Both the position numbers and the translations under genes were made by a program. From the NCBI RefSeq assembly GCF_000472545.1, contig NZ_AWZV01000021.1, positions 62,328 through 126,327 of the forward strand: a DNA stretch of 64,000 bases. Direction: 5' to 3'. The notes beneath the pieces were generated by a model. It saw nothing but the letters and a program-made list of their open reading frames with translations, was not told where the DNA came from and did no database searches. The DNA comes from Burkholderia sp. WSM2232. GTDB lineage: Bacteria > Pseudomonadota > Gammaproteobacteria > Burkholderiales > Burkholderiaceae. The first letter of the stretch is position 1. Each line of letters starts with the position of its first letter. Below, piece after piece: positions 1 to 9,016 of this stretch.

Positions 1-234
1 GACCGTGCAGGCATCAAGCCGGGCGATATTCTGATGAACGTGAACGGTCAGGAAATCACCGACACGACGCGCTTGCTGAATGTGATCGCACAGATCAAGC
101 CGGGTACGGCCGCGAAGGTGCATCTGGTGCGCAAGAACCGCGAACTGGATGTGGACGTGATCATCGGCAAGCGCCCGCCGCCGCCGAAGCAGCCGGTCGA
201 AGACAGCGACCAGCAGGACGACGAAGGCGGTTAA
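1..234 (+). CDS. C-terminal end of a DegP/DegQ-type periplasmic serine protease (5' end outside window)
   Basis: The reading frame is open from base 1 and ends at TAA 232-234. The visible 77 residues begin DRAGIKPGDILMNVNGQEI, a typical PDZ-domain ligand-binding strand and helix of HtrA/DegP/DegQ proteases, followed by a beta strand and a proline- and acid-rich tail (PPPPKQP then many D, E and Q). The catalytic domain lies upstream of the window, so the exact family member cannot be decided. HtrA-family proteases degrade or refold damaged periplasmic proteins. A bidirectional terminator separates it from the convergent tat operon. Confidence 0.8.
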   Translation, partial: DRAGIKPGDILMNVNGQEITDTTRLLNVIAQIKPGTAAKVHLVRKNRELDVDVIIGKRPPPPKQPVEDSDQQDDEGG

Positions 235-317
235 GCGCAAGCCGCGCGGCGAACCGGGCCGCTCTATCGCGTGTCGAGCGGTGGAACGGTGGACCAGTCG
301 AACGCCGGCAGGCAAAC

Positions 318-350
318 AAAAAGGGCAGTCCGTTGCGGACTGCCCTTTTT
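318..350. terminator. Bidirectional intrinsic terminator between the protease gene and tatC
   Basis: A perfect inverted repeat (GGGCAGTCCG / CGGACTGCCC, loop TTG) is preceded by AAAAA and followed by TTTTT, so it can end transcription from both converging units. Confidence 0.85.
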
Positions 351-401
351 GCTTGCTGTTCAGTTAATGGAGAGACCTGATCGATCCCCACGCCGCATGC
401 A

Positions 402-1181
402 TCAACCGGGCGGACTCGCGTCCTCGACTACAGCGGGTTGCTTGCCGACAATCAGCCGCGCCGCGATGATACCTGCCTCGTATAGCACGACGAGCGGAAT
501 GGCGAGGATCAACTGCGAGAACACGTCGGGCGGCGTAACCACCGCCGAAATCACGAACGCGCCGACAATCACGTACGGCCGCACTTCCTTGAGCTTCTTG
601 AGCGTCACCACGTTCATTCGCACCAGCAGGACGACCACAATCGGCACTTCAAACGTCACGCCAAATGCAATGAACATGGTGAGCACGAAGCTCAGGTAGT
701 TGTCGATATCCGTCGTCATCTCCGCGCCGAGCGGCGCGTTGTAATGCGCCATTACACGGAAAATGGTGGGAAACACGACAAAATACGCGAACGCCATGCC
801 GCACAGGAACAGCGTGTAGCTGCTGCCGACCAGCGGCCCCACGAGCTTTTTCTCGTGCTGATAAAGACCCGGCGCGACGAACGCCCAGATCTGGTACAGC
901 ACGAAAGGCAACGCGATTACGAAGGCGACCAGCATGGTCACTTTCATCGGCACGAAGAACGAGCCGGTGACGTCGGTCACGATCATCTTGCCGTCTTTCG
1001 GCAGGTTGTTCATGAGCGGGCGCGCCAGCAGCCGGAATATATCCGGCGCCCAGTACACCAGCCCGACAAACACCACGATGACGGCAAGGCCCGCGCGGAT
1101 GATGCGGTCCCGCAATTCGACGAGGTGCGAAATGAAGGTCTCTTCAGTGCCTTCTTCCTGGCTTTTCTGGGGGTCGCTCAC
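402..1181 (-). CDS. tatC: Sec-independent (twin-arginine) translocase subunit TatC
   Basis: 259 residues, the usual TatC length, with six predicted membrane spans. The cytoplasmic N-terminus carries the conserved FISHLVELRDRI segment (about residues 17-28), which helps recognise the twin-arginine signal, and the later TPPDVFSQ motif (about residues 215-222) is also typical. TatC is the receptor for folded cargo in the inner membrane and works with TatA and TatB, encoded just upstream. Cargo candidates in this window are MsrP (57602-58597) and the phosphatase-like lipoprotein (32441-33406). It is the last gene of tatABC and ends at the shared terminator. Confidence 0.97.
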   Translation of the reverse strand: MSDPQKSQEEGTEETFISHLVELRDRIIRAGLAVIVVFVGLVYWAPDIFRLLARPLMNNLPKDGKMIVTDVTGSFFVPMKVTMLVAFVIALPFVLYQIWAFVAPGLYQHEKKLVGPLVGSSYTLFLCGMAFAYFVVFPTIFRVMAHYNAPLGAEMTTDIDNYLSFVLTMFIAFGVTFEVPIVVVLLVRMNVVTLKKLKEVRPYVIVGAFVISAVVTPPDVFSQLILAIPLVVLYEAGIIAARLIVGKQPAVVEDASPPG

Positions 1182-1215
1182 ACCGGCCCTCGGTTAGAGA
1201 TTGTCGTTCTGGTCA

Positions 1216-1734
1216 TCAGAAAAACCGCGTCGGACGACGCATGCTGGCAGGCGTATGCCGCGCCACGCGCGCCGCGCCCGACTGCACGCGCGTGCGGCGC
1301 GTGGTAGCGCGCTTGTACCAGGTGGGCATGGCGGTTTGCTTGACGCGCCAGTTCTTGCGCCTCGTCGTCGCGGCGGGCGTGCTGGTCGGCCACGAAGCGT
1401 TGCCGGCGTCTTCGACCGCGCCGCCCGCAATGCTGGGCGACACCGACGTGCCGCTGTTCCACGCGTCGTTCAACTCGGTTTCGTGCTTGCGTAGATTTTC
1501 CTGGACGGCGGTTTCTACATTGCTCGCCGCCGTCTCGAACTCGGTTTTCATGCGACGCAATTCGTCGAGTTCGATTTCCCGCGTGACTTCCGCCTTCACG
1601 TCGTTGATGTAGCGCTGCGCGCGTCCAAACAGCGCGCCGGCCGTGCGGGCGACGCGCGGCAGCCGCTCAGGGCCGAGCACGACCAGAGCGACGACGCCGA
1701 TCAGCGCCATCTTGGTTAGACCGAGGTCCAGCAT
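1216..1734 (-). CDS. tatB: Twin-arginine translocase subunit TatB
   Basis: 172 residues. It has an N-terminal membrane helix (about residues 5-20) followed by the hinge motif GPERLP and a long amphipathic, charged helix, the TatB signature. The C-terminal 70 residues are Arg/Thr/Ala-rich and poorly conserved. TatB joins TatC in the signal-recognition complex. It lies 34 nt upstream of tatC and 39 nt downstream of tatA. An alternative frame covering the 3' half encodes only an Arg-rich shadow. Confidence 0.95.
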   Translation of the reverse strand: MLDLGLTKMALIGVVALVVLGPERLPRVARTAGALFGRAQRYINDVKAEVTREIELDELRRMKTEFETAASNVETAVQENLRKHETELNDAWNSGTSVSPSIAGGAVEDAGNASWPTSTPAATTRRKNWRVKQTAMPTWYKRATTRRTRVQSGAARVARHTPASMRRPTRFF

Positions 1735-1773
1735 GGAGGGAAATGTCCGTCAGTAACGCGGTTGGCCCGCGGC

Positions 1774-2013
1774 TTAGCGGTAGTCGCCCGAACGCGGGGT
1801 CTTTTCCTTGGCTTCCACGTCCACCGCGCCGTTGCGCGGCAGTTCACGCTGCTGCGCGTCCGCCGACGGGGTTTCGTTTTCCCGCATGCCTTCCTTGAAG
1901 CCCTTCACGGCGCCACCCAGATCCCCGCCAATGTTGCGCAGCTTCTTCGTGCCGAACACGAGCGCCACGATCAACAACACGATCAACCAATGCCAAATGC
2001 TCAATGAACCCAT
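1774..2013 (-). CDS. tatA: Twin-arginine translocase pore subunit TatA
   Basis: 79 residues with a short N-terminal membrane helix (WHWLIVLLIVALVFG), the hinge FGTKKLR and an amphipathic helix containing GGAVKGFKEGM, all hallmarks of TatA/E. TatA oligomerises to form the transport pathway. It is the first gene of tatABC; 262 nt separate it from the HIT gene, enough for its own promoter, although no convincing -35/-10 pair stood out. Confidence 0.96.
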   Translation of the reverse strand: MGSLSIWHWLIVLLIVALVFGTKKLRNIGGDLGGAVKGFKEGMRENETPSADAQQRELPRNGAVDVEAKEKTPRSGDYR

Positions 2014-2275
2014 GACTACTCTCCTTAACCCCGACGCCGCCCACGGTGCGGCAAAAATTCGTCAGCCTTGCGGCGTGAATCGAAGCGAACGCGCTTCATC
2101 TATACCTTACAGCAGCATTGCAACGCTTGCCGATTCGCTGCACTTGCCGCCGAACCGCCATGATCCGGCGCGTATTGTGACCAGACAATCGCGTCGCCAA
2201 AATTACAGCCCGGCAAAAATAATGCTTGCGTAACCCGCGACCGTCGGCACTGCCGGCTTTCGCGCGCCTGCCGCG

Positions 2276-2641
2276 TCAGCCCATGCGCTGCCAGGGGCGC
2301 GGTCCCGCGAGAATGTGCGCGTGCAGGTGATACACCTCTTGCCCGCCGCCCGGACCGGTATTGATGACCGTGCGAAAGCCGGTTTCGCCGCCGGTGTAGG
2401 CCACGCCCAATTGCTCGGCCAGACGCGCGGTCAAAACAAGCATTCTACCAAGCAGCGGCGCATCGCTTTCGCTGCAATCGCTCAGCGTGGCGATGTGTTT
2501 GCGCGGAATGACCAGCACATGGGTTTCGGCCGCCGGACGGATGTCGCGGAAGGCAAGAAACTCTTCGTCTTCATGCACTTTGGTGGAGGGGATCTCGCCA
2601 GCGGCGATCTTGCAGAAGAGGCAATTCGGGTCGTGACTCAT
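2276..2641 (-). CDS. HIT (histidine triad) family nucleotide hydrolase, HinT-like
   Basis: 121 residues. The C-terminal histidine triad HLHAHIL (H105, H107, H109) and the N-terminal CLFCKIAAGEIPS zinc/adenosine-binding segment identify the HinT branch. HinT enzymes cleave purine nucleoside phosphoramidates such as AMP-lysine. It sits between the his and tat genes. Its part in histidine metabolism, if any, is unknown; the neighbourhood is a conserved order rather than proof of a shared pathway. Confidence 0.93.
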   Translation of the reverse strand: MSHDPNCLFCKIAAGEIPSTKVHEDEEFLAFRDIRPAAETHVLVIPRKHIATLSDCSESDAPLLGRMLVLTARLAEQLGVAYTGGETGFRTVINTGPGGGQEVYHLHAHILAGPRPWQRMG

Positions 2642-2732
2642 CGCATTCCTGAAGCGGTATGGCTAAAGCGCAAGACGTGATCTCCGACGGCGCGGCGGGC
2701 CGCGCCGCTGTCCGGCAAAACATCGGACGAAT

Positions 2733-3128
2733 TCAAAACCACGCCCGCGGATTGACTAGCGGCTTGTTATCGTACAGATACAGCCAGCCCTTGATAATAC
2801 GGTACAACATCCAGATGCTGACGGCCCACAGCAGCGGAATGCCGATCACGACGAAAATCAGCATCGCGCCAATCGCGTAGCCCAGGAGGCCGATCCAGAA
2901 TGTGCGGATCTGCCATTCGAAGTGGGGTTCATACGCCGTGCCCGCCGCGTCGCCGCGCTTCACATAATTGATGATGATCGCGATCAGAATGGTCAGCCCG
3001 CCCGTCAGCCAGTGGACCGCATACAGCGCGTACAGCACATGTGTGAGCGTGCGCAGGCTGCGTTCCCGCTCCGGCTCGATAGCGTGGCGATAAGCCGGCG
3101 CCGGGTAACTCTCGTGCGACTGTTCCAT
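2733..3128 (-). CDS. Small inner-membrane protein, DUF4870-like
   Basis: 131 residues. A soluble N-terminal 25 residues is followed by three or four hydrophobic segments (around residues 28-50, 73-95 and 95-115), with the WQIRTFW and IIKGWLYLYDNKPL pattern seen in DUF4870/YtxH-like small membrane proteins. No catalytic motif is visible. It follows hisE by 123 nt and precedes the HIT gene by 91 nt, probably within the his transcript. Function is unknown. Confidence 0.8.
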   Translation of the reverse strand: MEQSHESYPAPAYRHAIEPERERSLRTLTHVLYALYAVHWLTGGLTILIAIIINYVKRGDAAGTAYEPHFEWQIRTFWIGLLGYAIGAMLIFVVIGIPLLWAVSIWMLYRIIKGWLYLYDNKPLVNPRAWF

Positions 3129-3251
3129 TGCTGCGTCCTCCCGAGGGTGGGTTGTGCGGATGCGTTCACTGCAATGTGGGTACCGGCGCTTGCCACTTCA
3201 AGGCGGAGCGTCCAAATACTCAACTCCAGCGCACCGGAGCACACGGCGCGC

Positions 3252-3644
3252 TCAGTCGCCGTTCTGCTCGCGTTCGCGGCTCTTGCGCAGCGCCTTTTCC
3301 TCGATGCCCGACATGCCTTCGCGGCGCTCCAGCTCGGCGAGCACGTCGGCCGGGCTCAGGTCGTAATGCGACAGCATCACGAGGCAATGGAACCATAGGT
3401 CCGCGACCTCGCCGACCAGCGCGCGAGTCTCGCCGCCGTGGCGCGTGTCCTTGGCCGCCAGCACGACTTCGGTGGCCTCTTCGCCGATCTTCTTGAGCAC
3501 CGCGTCGTCGCCCTTGTGGAAAAGGCGCGACACATACGACACGTCCGGATCGCCGCCCTTGCGGCTGTCGATGATCGCCGCGAGGCGCATCAGCGTGTCG
3601 GTCGTCGTGGGCGCGGCGGATGCGGCTTGGGTGGTCTGCGTCAT
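3252..3644 (-). CDS. hisE: Phosphoribosyl-ATP pyrophosphatase HisE
   Basis: 130 residues. The alpha-helical MazG-like nucleotide pyrophosphohydrolase fold is recognisable from GEEATEVVLAAK and EVADLWFHCLVML, which supply the acidic metal ligands. It hydrolyses PR-ATP to PR-AMP, step 2 of histidine synthesis. I chose ATG 3644-3642 because it overlaps the hisI stop as ATGA; a longer frame up to 3806 is an Arg-rich antisense-like extension inside hisI. The separate hisI and hisE genes contrast with the fused HisIE of enterobacteria. Confidence 0.95.
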   Translation of the reverse strand: MTQTTQAASAAPTTTDTLMRLAAIIDSRKGGDPDVSYVSRLFHKGDDAVLKKIGEEATEVVLAAKDTRHGGETRALVGEVADLWFHCLVMLSHYDLSPADVLAELERREGMSGIEEKALRKSREREQNGD

Positions 3645-4051
3645 TTGTAGATGTGTTCGGGGTCTTTCAGCACCGGGTCGACGGCGACCCAGTCGCCGTC
3701 GTCCGCGGTACCTTCGAATTTCTGGAAAAAGCACGAGTGGCGGCCGGTGTGGCACGCAATGCCGGACACCTGCTCGACTTTCAGCAACACGACGTCTTCG
3801 TCGCAATCGAGCCGCACTTCATGTACATGCTGTACGTGGCCCGACTCCTCGCCTTTGAACCACAGGCGCTGACGCGAGCGCGAAAAATACACCGCGCGGC
3901 CCAGTTCGATGGTTTTCGCCAATGCCTCGCGGTTCATCCACGCGAACATCAGCACGTCGTTGGTCGACGCTTCTTGCGCGATGACCGGCACGAGGCCGTT
4001 CGCGTCCCACTTCACTTTGTCGAGCCAATTGACTGCTGCCGGATTCACCAC
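3641..4051 (-). CDS. hisI: Phosphoribosyl-AMP cyclohydrolase HisI
   Basis: 136 residues. The zinc-binding cysteines lie in RLDCDEDVVLLKVEQ and ACHTGRHSCFF, and the typical MNREALAKT and SRSRQRLWFKGEESGH segments are present. It opens the adenine ring of PR-AMP (step 3 of histidine synthesis). The start is GTG at 4051, placed 1 nt after the hisF stop. It overlaps hisE by 4 nt. Confidence 0.95.
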   Translation of the reverse strand: MVNPAAVNWLDKVKWDANGLVPVIAQEASTNDVLMFAWMNREALAKTIELGRAVYFSRSRQRLWFKGEESGHVQHVHEVRLDCDEDVVLLKVEQVSGIACHTGRHSCFFQKFEGTADDGDWVAVDPVLKDPEHIYK

Positions 4052-4052
4052 G

Positions 4053-4826
4053 TCACAACCTCACCGAAATGCCCTGCTCTGCCATGAAACGCTTGGCCTC
4101 GCCGACCGTGTGTTCACCGTAGTGAAAGATGCTGGCGGCAAGCACCGCGTCTGCGTGGCCGCTCTTGATGCCGTCCGCGAGGTGCTGCAGATTGCCCACG
4201 CCGCCCGAGGCGATGACGGGAACCGGCACCGCGTCGGACACCGCGCGCGTGAGCGCGAGGTCGAAGCCGCTTTTGGTGCCGTCGCGGTCCATGCTGGTGA
4301 GGAGAATTTCACCGGCGCCCAGTTCGGCCATCTTGCGCGCCCATTCGACGGCTTCGAGGCCGGTGGCCTTGCGCCCGCCATGCGTAAAGACTTCCCAGCG
4401 CGGCGGCTCGCCATCTGCTGACACGCGCTTCGCGTCGATCGCGACGACGATGCACTGCGAGCCGTATTTGTCGGTGGCGTCTTTCACCAGTTGCGGATTG
4501 GCGACCGCCGACGAGTTCATGCTGATCTTGTCCGCGCCCGCATTGAGCAGGCGCCGCACGTCTTCGACGGCACGCACGCCGCCGCCGACCGTCAACGGAA
4601 TGAAGACCTGCGAGGCCACTGCTTCGATGATCGGCAGGATCAGATCGCGCTGGTCCGAGGTGGCGGTAATGTCGAGGAAGGTGAGTTCGTCCGCGCCCTG
4701 ATCGTCGTAACGGCGCGCGATTTCCACGGGGTCGCCCGCGTCGCGCAGTTCTACGAAATTGACGCCCTTGACCACGCGGCCGGCGGTAACGTCGAGACAG
4801 GGGATGATGCGTTTAGCTAGAGCCAT
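4053..4826 (-). CDS. hisF: Imidazole glycerol phosphate synthase cyclase subunit HisF
   Basis: 257 residues, a complete TIM barrel. The catalytic Asp of RIIPCLDV is D12, and the second catalytic Asp is in CIVVAIDAKR. HisF uses ammonia from HisH to turn PRFAR into imidazole glycerol phosphate and AICAR. HisH is encoded two genes upstream (5986-6627). A 192-nt GC-rich gap without a recognisable gene separates it from hisA. Confidence 0.97.
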   Translation of the reverse strand: MALAKRIIPCLDVTAGRVVKGVNFVELRDAGDPVEIARRYDDQGADELTFLDITATSDQRDLILPIIEAVASQVFIPLTVGGGVRAVEDVRRLLNAGADKISMNSSAVANPQLVKDATDKYGSQCIVVAIDAKRVSADGEPPRWEVFTHGGRKATGLEAVEWARKMAELGAGEILLTSMDRDGTKSGFDLALTRAVSDAVPVPVIASGGVGNLQHLADGIKSGHADAVLAASIFHYGEHTVGEAKRFMAEQGISVRL

Positions 4827-5018
4827 GATCTTGCAATTCTGCCAGTACCGCTGATGAGGCCGCTCGCTCCAGGTGCAGGCGAGCGGTGATGTGCCGGATG
4901 GCGAGCCGCGTCGCGGCCGGCGGGTGCGACGCGTGGCAGGCAGACGCGGCTCACTCGCCGCCCGATGTGCCGAGATTGCGCAGCATGCGAACAGGCGGGA
5001 TACGCGCGCTCCTCGCGT

Positions 5019-5771
5019 TCAGGCGTCGTCCGATTCGCGCAACCGGTCGGCGAGAGTCTGCGCCGCTGTGAAATCCAGGTCGCCCGAATAAATGGCCCGG
5101 CCGCAAATCACGCCTTCAATGCCTTCGTCCTCGACTTCGCACAGCGATTCGATGTCCGTCAGATTCGACAGGCCGCCGCTTGCGATCACCGGAATCTTCA
5201 CGGCGCGCGCGAGGCGCACCGTCGCCTCGATATTGATGCCCTGAAGCATGCCGTCGCGGCCGATGTCGGTGTAGATGATCGACTCGCAGCCGTAGTCCTC
5301 GAACTTGCGCGCGAGGTCCGCCACTTCGTGGCCGGTCAGCTTGCTCCAGCCGTCGGTTGCGACCTTGCCGTCTTTCGCATCCAGCCCGACGATGATATGG
5401 CCGCCGAATGCCGTGCACGCGTCCTGCAGGAAGCCCGGATTCTTCACGGCGGCCGTGCCGATGATCACATACTCGAGACCGTCGTCCAGATAGCGCTCGA
5501 TCGTGTTCAGGTCGCGGATACCGCCGCCGAGCTGCACGGGAATCTCGCCGCCCACTTCCTCGATGATCGCGCGAATTGCGTCTTCATTCCTCGGCTTGCC
5601 GGCGAACGCGCCGTTCAGGTCGACGAGGTGCAGACGACGCGCGCCGCGTTCGACCCAGTGTCGGGCCATCGCCGCCGGTTCCTCGGAGAATATCGTCGCC
5701 TGGTCCATATCGCCCTGTTTGAGGCGTACACACTGACCATCTTTCAGGTCGATGGCGGGGATCAGCAGCAT
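5019..5771 (-). CDS. hisA: ProFAR isomerase HisA
   Basis: 250 residues, a TIM barrel paralogous to HisF. It starts MLLIPAIDLKDGQCVRLKQG, with catalytic Asp D8; phosphate-binding loops QLGGGIRDL and ASGGLSNL are present. It catalyses the Amadori rearrangement of ProFAR to PRFAR. A 214-nt gap to hisH contains GC-rich sequence and a possible weak promoter but no gene. Confidence 0.97.
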   Translation of the reverse strand: MLLIPAIDLKDGQCVRLKQGDMDQATIFSEEPAAMARHWVERGARRLHLVDLNGAFAGKPRNEDAIRAIIEEVGGEIPVQLGGGIRDLNTIERYLDDGLEYVIIGTAAVKNPGFLQDACTAFGGHIIVGLDAKDGKVATDGWSKLTGHEVADLARKFEDYGCESIIYTDIGRDGMLQGINIEATVRLARAVKIPVIASGGLSNLTDIESLCEVEDEGIEGVICGRAIYSGDLDFTAAQTLADRLRESDDA

Positions 5772-5985
5772 AGCAATCGGGTGTTGTCTGGGAAGGGGTT
5801 GAAGGTCGGCGACGGTGGCTGGTCGGCCAGCCCGCCAGAACGCCGTCCCGCTAGTTTAGTACAACTCTTTCTACGCCCTTGCGCACAGGCGGCGCAAGGC
5901 GCAATCGGGGCGCCGCGGCTGCGGCGCGCGGCGAGGGCCCCGCGGGTGGCGGGACAAGGCGCGGCGGCAGACGGAATAAAAGGGC

Positions 5986-6627
5986 TCACGGGTTCCAGTG
6001 CACGAAGTTGCGATACACGCGCAGTCCCGCTTCGGCGCTCTTTTCCGGGTGAAATTGGGTGGCGAAGATGTTATCCCGCGCCACCGCCGAGGTAAAGGGC
6101 ACGCCGTACACCGTCTCGCCGGACGTATGCGCTGCATTGTCCGGCACTACGTAGTAGCTATGCACGAAGTAGAAGAACGCGTTGTCCGTCACGCCGTCCC
6201 ACAGTGGGTGAGGCTGTGTCTGACGCACGCGGTTCCAGCCCATTTGCGGGACCTTGAAGCGCGAGCCGTCGTCCTGCACCTGGCCTTGCAGATCGAAGCG
6301 CAGCACTTTGCCCGGCAGAAGGCCCAAGCCCGGCGTGTCGCCTTCCGCGCTCCAGTCGAACAGCATCTGCTCGCCGACGCACACGCCCATCAGCGGCTTC
6401 TCGCGCGACGCTTCCACCACGGCTTCCTGCAGGCCCGATTCGGCGAGACTGCGCATGCAGTCAGGCATCGCGCCCTGGCCGGGCAGCACCACGCGGTCGG
6501 CCGCGCGGATCGCTTCCGGCTGGTCGACGATCGCCACGTCCGCTTCCGGCGCGGCCTTGCGCAGCGCCTGCGCCACCGAGCGCAGGTTGCCCATGCCGTA
6601 ATCCACAATCGCTATCGAAGTTTTCAT
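5986..6627 (-). CDS. hisH: Imidazole glycerol phosphate synthase glutaminase subunit HisH
   Basis: 213 residues, a class I glutamine amidotransferase. The nucleophile is C83 in GVCVGEQMLF, and the partner His and Glu are H193 and E195 in QFHPEKS. It releases ammonia from glutamine and channels it to HisF. Its ATG overlaps the stop of the marC-family gene by 4 nt, so translation of the two is probably coupled. Confidence 0.97.
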   Translation of the reverse strand: MKTSIAIVDYGMGNLRSVAQALRKAAPEADVAIVDQPEAIRAADRVVLPGQGAMPDCMRSLAESGLQEAVVEASREKPLMGVCVGEQMLFDWSAEGDTPGLGLLPGKVLRFDLQGQVQDDGSRFKVPQMGWNRVRQTQPHPLWDGVTDNAFFYFVHSYYVVPDNAAHTSGETVYGVPFTSAVARDNIFATQFHPEKSAEAGLRVYRNFVHWNP

Positions 6628-7244
6628 TTGAAGTTAGGCAGCAAAGCCTTCAATCCGTCGACGATGAACTCCACCGCCAGCGCCGACAACATCAAACCCA
6701 TCAGCCGCGTGCCGATGTTGATACCGGTGCGACCCACCCAGCGGGCAATCGGTTCGGCAAGACGCAGCGAAAAAAAGCAGATCGCCGCCAGCACGGCGCC
6801 TATCACGATCAGAGCAATCCGGTCGTACCAGTGCGGCGAGTTCGCCGCGTAGACGATCGTGGTGCTGATCGCGCCGGGGCCGGTCAACAGCGGAATGGCC
6901 AGCGGCACGACGGCGATGTTGTCCTTCTGCTCGGCCTCGTCGCGCTCTTCGGGTGTCGAACGACTGTTGCCGATCTGCGCATTCAGCATGTTGATTGCCA
7001 TCAGCAACATGATGATTCCGCCGCCCACTTCGAGCGAACCGACCGAAATGCCAAAGAAGCTGATGATCTGCTGTCCCAGCAGCGTGGTCACCGAAATCAC
7101 GCAGAACACGGAAATAGCCGCGACGCGGATCGTTCTTCGCCGTTCGGCGTCGTGCTGATGCGCCGTCAGACTCATGAAGAACGGAATCGCGCCGATCGGA
7201 TTGATCAGCGCAAGCAGCGAAATAAACGACTTCAGAATATCCAT
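6624..7244 (-). CDS. MarC-family integral membrane protein
   Basis: 206 residues with six predicted membrane spans. It begins MDILKSFISLLALINPIGAI, and this NPIGAIPFF segment plus the LLTGPGAISTTIV segment define the MarC family (PF01914). Despite the name, MarC proteins have no proven role in multiple antibiotic resistance and their substrate is unknown. It lies between hisB and hisH and overlaps hisH by 4 nt, so it is part of the his operon. Confidence 0.93.
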   Translation of the reverse strand: MDILKSFISLLALINPIGAIPFFMSLTAHQHDAERRRTIRVAAISVFCVISVTTLLGQQIISFFGISVGSLEVGGGIIMLLMAINMLNAQIGNSRSTPEERDEAEQKDNIAVVPLAIPLLTGPGAISTTIVYAANSPHWYDRIALIVIGAVLAAICFFSLRLAEPIARWVGRTGINIGTRLMGLMLSALAVEFIVDGLKALLPNFK

Positions 7245-7294
7245 TGAACATCGGGCGCGCGTGCACCGCGTCGCGGTCCGGGTAAATAAGTGGC

Positions 7295-7882
7295 TTAGAG
7301 GCTGCCCTTGGTCGACGGAATCTGCCCCGCCGCGCGCTCGTCCAGTTCCACCGCCATGCGCAGCGCGCGGCCGAAGGCCTTGAACACCGTTTCCAGCTGA
7401 TGGTGAGCGTTGATACCGCGCAGATTGTCGATATGCAGCGTCACGCCCGCGTGGTTCACGAAGCCGCGGAAGAATTCGATCGACAGGTCGACGTCGAACG
7501 TGCCGATGCGCGCGCGCGTGAACGGCACATGGAACTCCAGGCCCGGACGGCCCGAGAAATCGATCACGACGCGCGACAGCGCCTCGTCGAGCGGCACGTA
7601 GGAATGGCCGTAGCGGCGAATGCCCTTGCGCTCGCCGATTGCCTTGGCGACCGCCTGGCCAAGCGTGATGCCGGTGTCCTCGACCGTATGATGGTCGTCG
7701 ATATGCAGGTCGCCATGCGCTTCAATGTCGAGGTCGAACAGGCCATGCCGCGCGATCTGGTCGAGCATGTGGTCCAGAAACGGCACGCCGGTGGCCAGCT
7801 TCTGCTGACCGGTGCCGTCCAGATTGATCTTGACACGGATCTGCGTTTCGCTGGTGTTGCGAACGACTTCCGCAAGGCGCAT
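7295..7882 (-). CDS. hisB: Imidazoleglycerol-phosphate dehydratase HisB (monofunctional)
   Basis: 195 residues, matching the single-domain dehydratase without the histidinol-phosphatase half found in enterobacteria. The two manganese-binding motifs are visible as DDHHTVEDTG and INAHHQLETVFKA. It converts imidazole glycerol phosphate to imidazole acetol phosphate. Histidinol phosphatase must be encoded elsewhere, since no candidate is seen in this window. Confidence 0.97.
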   Translation of the reverse strand: MRLAEVVRNTSETQIRVKINLDGTGQQKLATGVPFLDHMLDQIARHGLFDLDIEAHGDLHIDDHHTVEDTGITLGQAVAKAIGERKGIRRYGHSYVPLDEALSRVVIDFSGRPGLEFHVPFTRARIGTFDVDLSIEFFRGFVNHAGVTLHIDNLRGINAHHQLETVFKAFGRALRMAVELDERAAGQIPSTKGSL

Positions 7883-7945
7883 GGTAATTCCTCGAATCGA
7901 GCTAGAAAGCGACAGTAGTGTGGGTGGAAAGCGGCACGCCGCCGC

Positions 7946-9016
7946 TTATTGCAATACGAGCTTCAGGGCGGCGAGCAACTGGGCGTTTTCGTCGGGAGAA
8001 CCAACGGTCAAACGCACGCAATTGGCCAGCAATGGATGCATTTTACTCACGTTTTTGATCAAAACCCGCGCCGTGAGCAGGGTTTCGAACAGAATGGAGG
8101 CGTCGGGCACGCGCACCAGCAGGAAGTTGCCGGCGCTCGGAAATACTTCGGCGCCCGGCAGTTCAGCCACAGCGGCTGCCAGTTTCGCACGTTCCTCGCG
8201 CAATTTCTCCGCCTGCGAGTCGAGCACGTCGACGTGGTCCAGCAGGAAATCCGCCGCCGCCTGCGTCAGCACGTTGGTGTTGTACGGCGGGCGCACCTTG
8301 TCGAATTCCGTGAGCCACACGGGCTTGCCGACCAGATAGCCGAGGCGGATACCGGCGAGGCCGAGCTTCGAGACCGTGCGCATCACCACGACGTTGTCGA
8401 ACGCGTCGGCGCGCGGCAGCCAGCTTTGCTGCGCGAACGGTTGATAAGCCTCGTCGATCACCACGAGGCTCTTCGTCGCGGCGGCGATGATGCGCTCCAT
8501 GTCCGCGTCGTCGAACAAGGTGCCGGTCGGATTGTTCGGGTATGCCAGATAGATGACCGCGGGCTCGTGCTCTGCGATTGCCGCGAGCATGGCGTCGGTG
8601 TCGAGCGTGAAATCGGCGTTCAGCGGCACGCCGACGAACTCGAGATTCGCGAGCTTCGCCGACATCTGGTACATGACGAAACCCGGCACCGGCGCGAGCA
8701 CTTTGGCGCCCGGCTTCGCGCACGCCATAGACAGCATGCTGATGATCTCGTCTGAACCGTTGCCGAGCAGCACGTCGCAACCGGCCGGCACGCCCATCAC
8801 GCGCTTGATCTTGTCGATGAGTGCTTCCGGGCGCGGCGCCGGGTAACGGTTCAGCGCGACGCCGGCCAGATGCTCGCCGAGATGCGCGGCCAGCACCGGC
8901 GGCAGCGGAAACGGATTTTCCATCGCGTCGAGCTTGATGTAGCCCGTGGCGTCCGCTACGGGATAGCTCGTCATCGCGAGCACGTCTTGGCGAATGATGT
9001 CTTGAGGTGTCGTCAT
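7946..9016 (-). CDS. hisC: Histidinol-phosphate aminotransferase HisC
   Basis: 356 residues, a fold-type I PLP aminotransferase. YPNNPTG (159-165) is the substrate/PLP contact, VVIDEAY holds the ring-stacking Asp, and the Schiff-base lysine is K217 in RTVSKLGLAGIRLGY. It transfers the amino group from glutamate to imidazole acetol phosphate. It sits 63 nt upstream of hisB, and a 149-nt gap separates it from hisD. Confidence 0.96.
   Translation of the reverse strand: MTTPQDIIRQDVLAMTSYPVADATGYIKLDAMENPFPLPPVLAAHLGEHLAGVALNRYPAPRPEALIDKIKRVMGVPAGCDVLLGNGSDEIISMLSMACAKPGAKVLAPVPGFVMYQMSAKLANLEFVGVPLNADFTLDTDAMLAAIAEHEPAVIYLAYPNNPTGTLFDDADMERIIAAATKSLVVIDEAYQPFAQQSWLPRADAFDNVVVMRTVSKLGLAGIRLGYLVGKPVWLTEFDKVRPPYNTNVLTQAAADFLLDHVDVLDSQAEKLREERAKLAAAVAELPGAEVFPSAGNFLLVRVPDASILFETLLTARVLIKNVSKMHPLLANCVRLTVGSPDENAQLLAALKLVLQ

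Noticed and set aside
3645..3806. N-terminal extension of hisE
   Set aside because: Arg-rich sequence inside hisI; the ATGA overlap at 3644 gives the family start.
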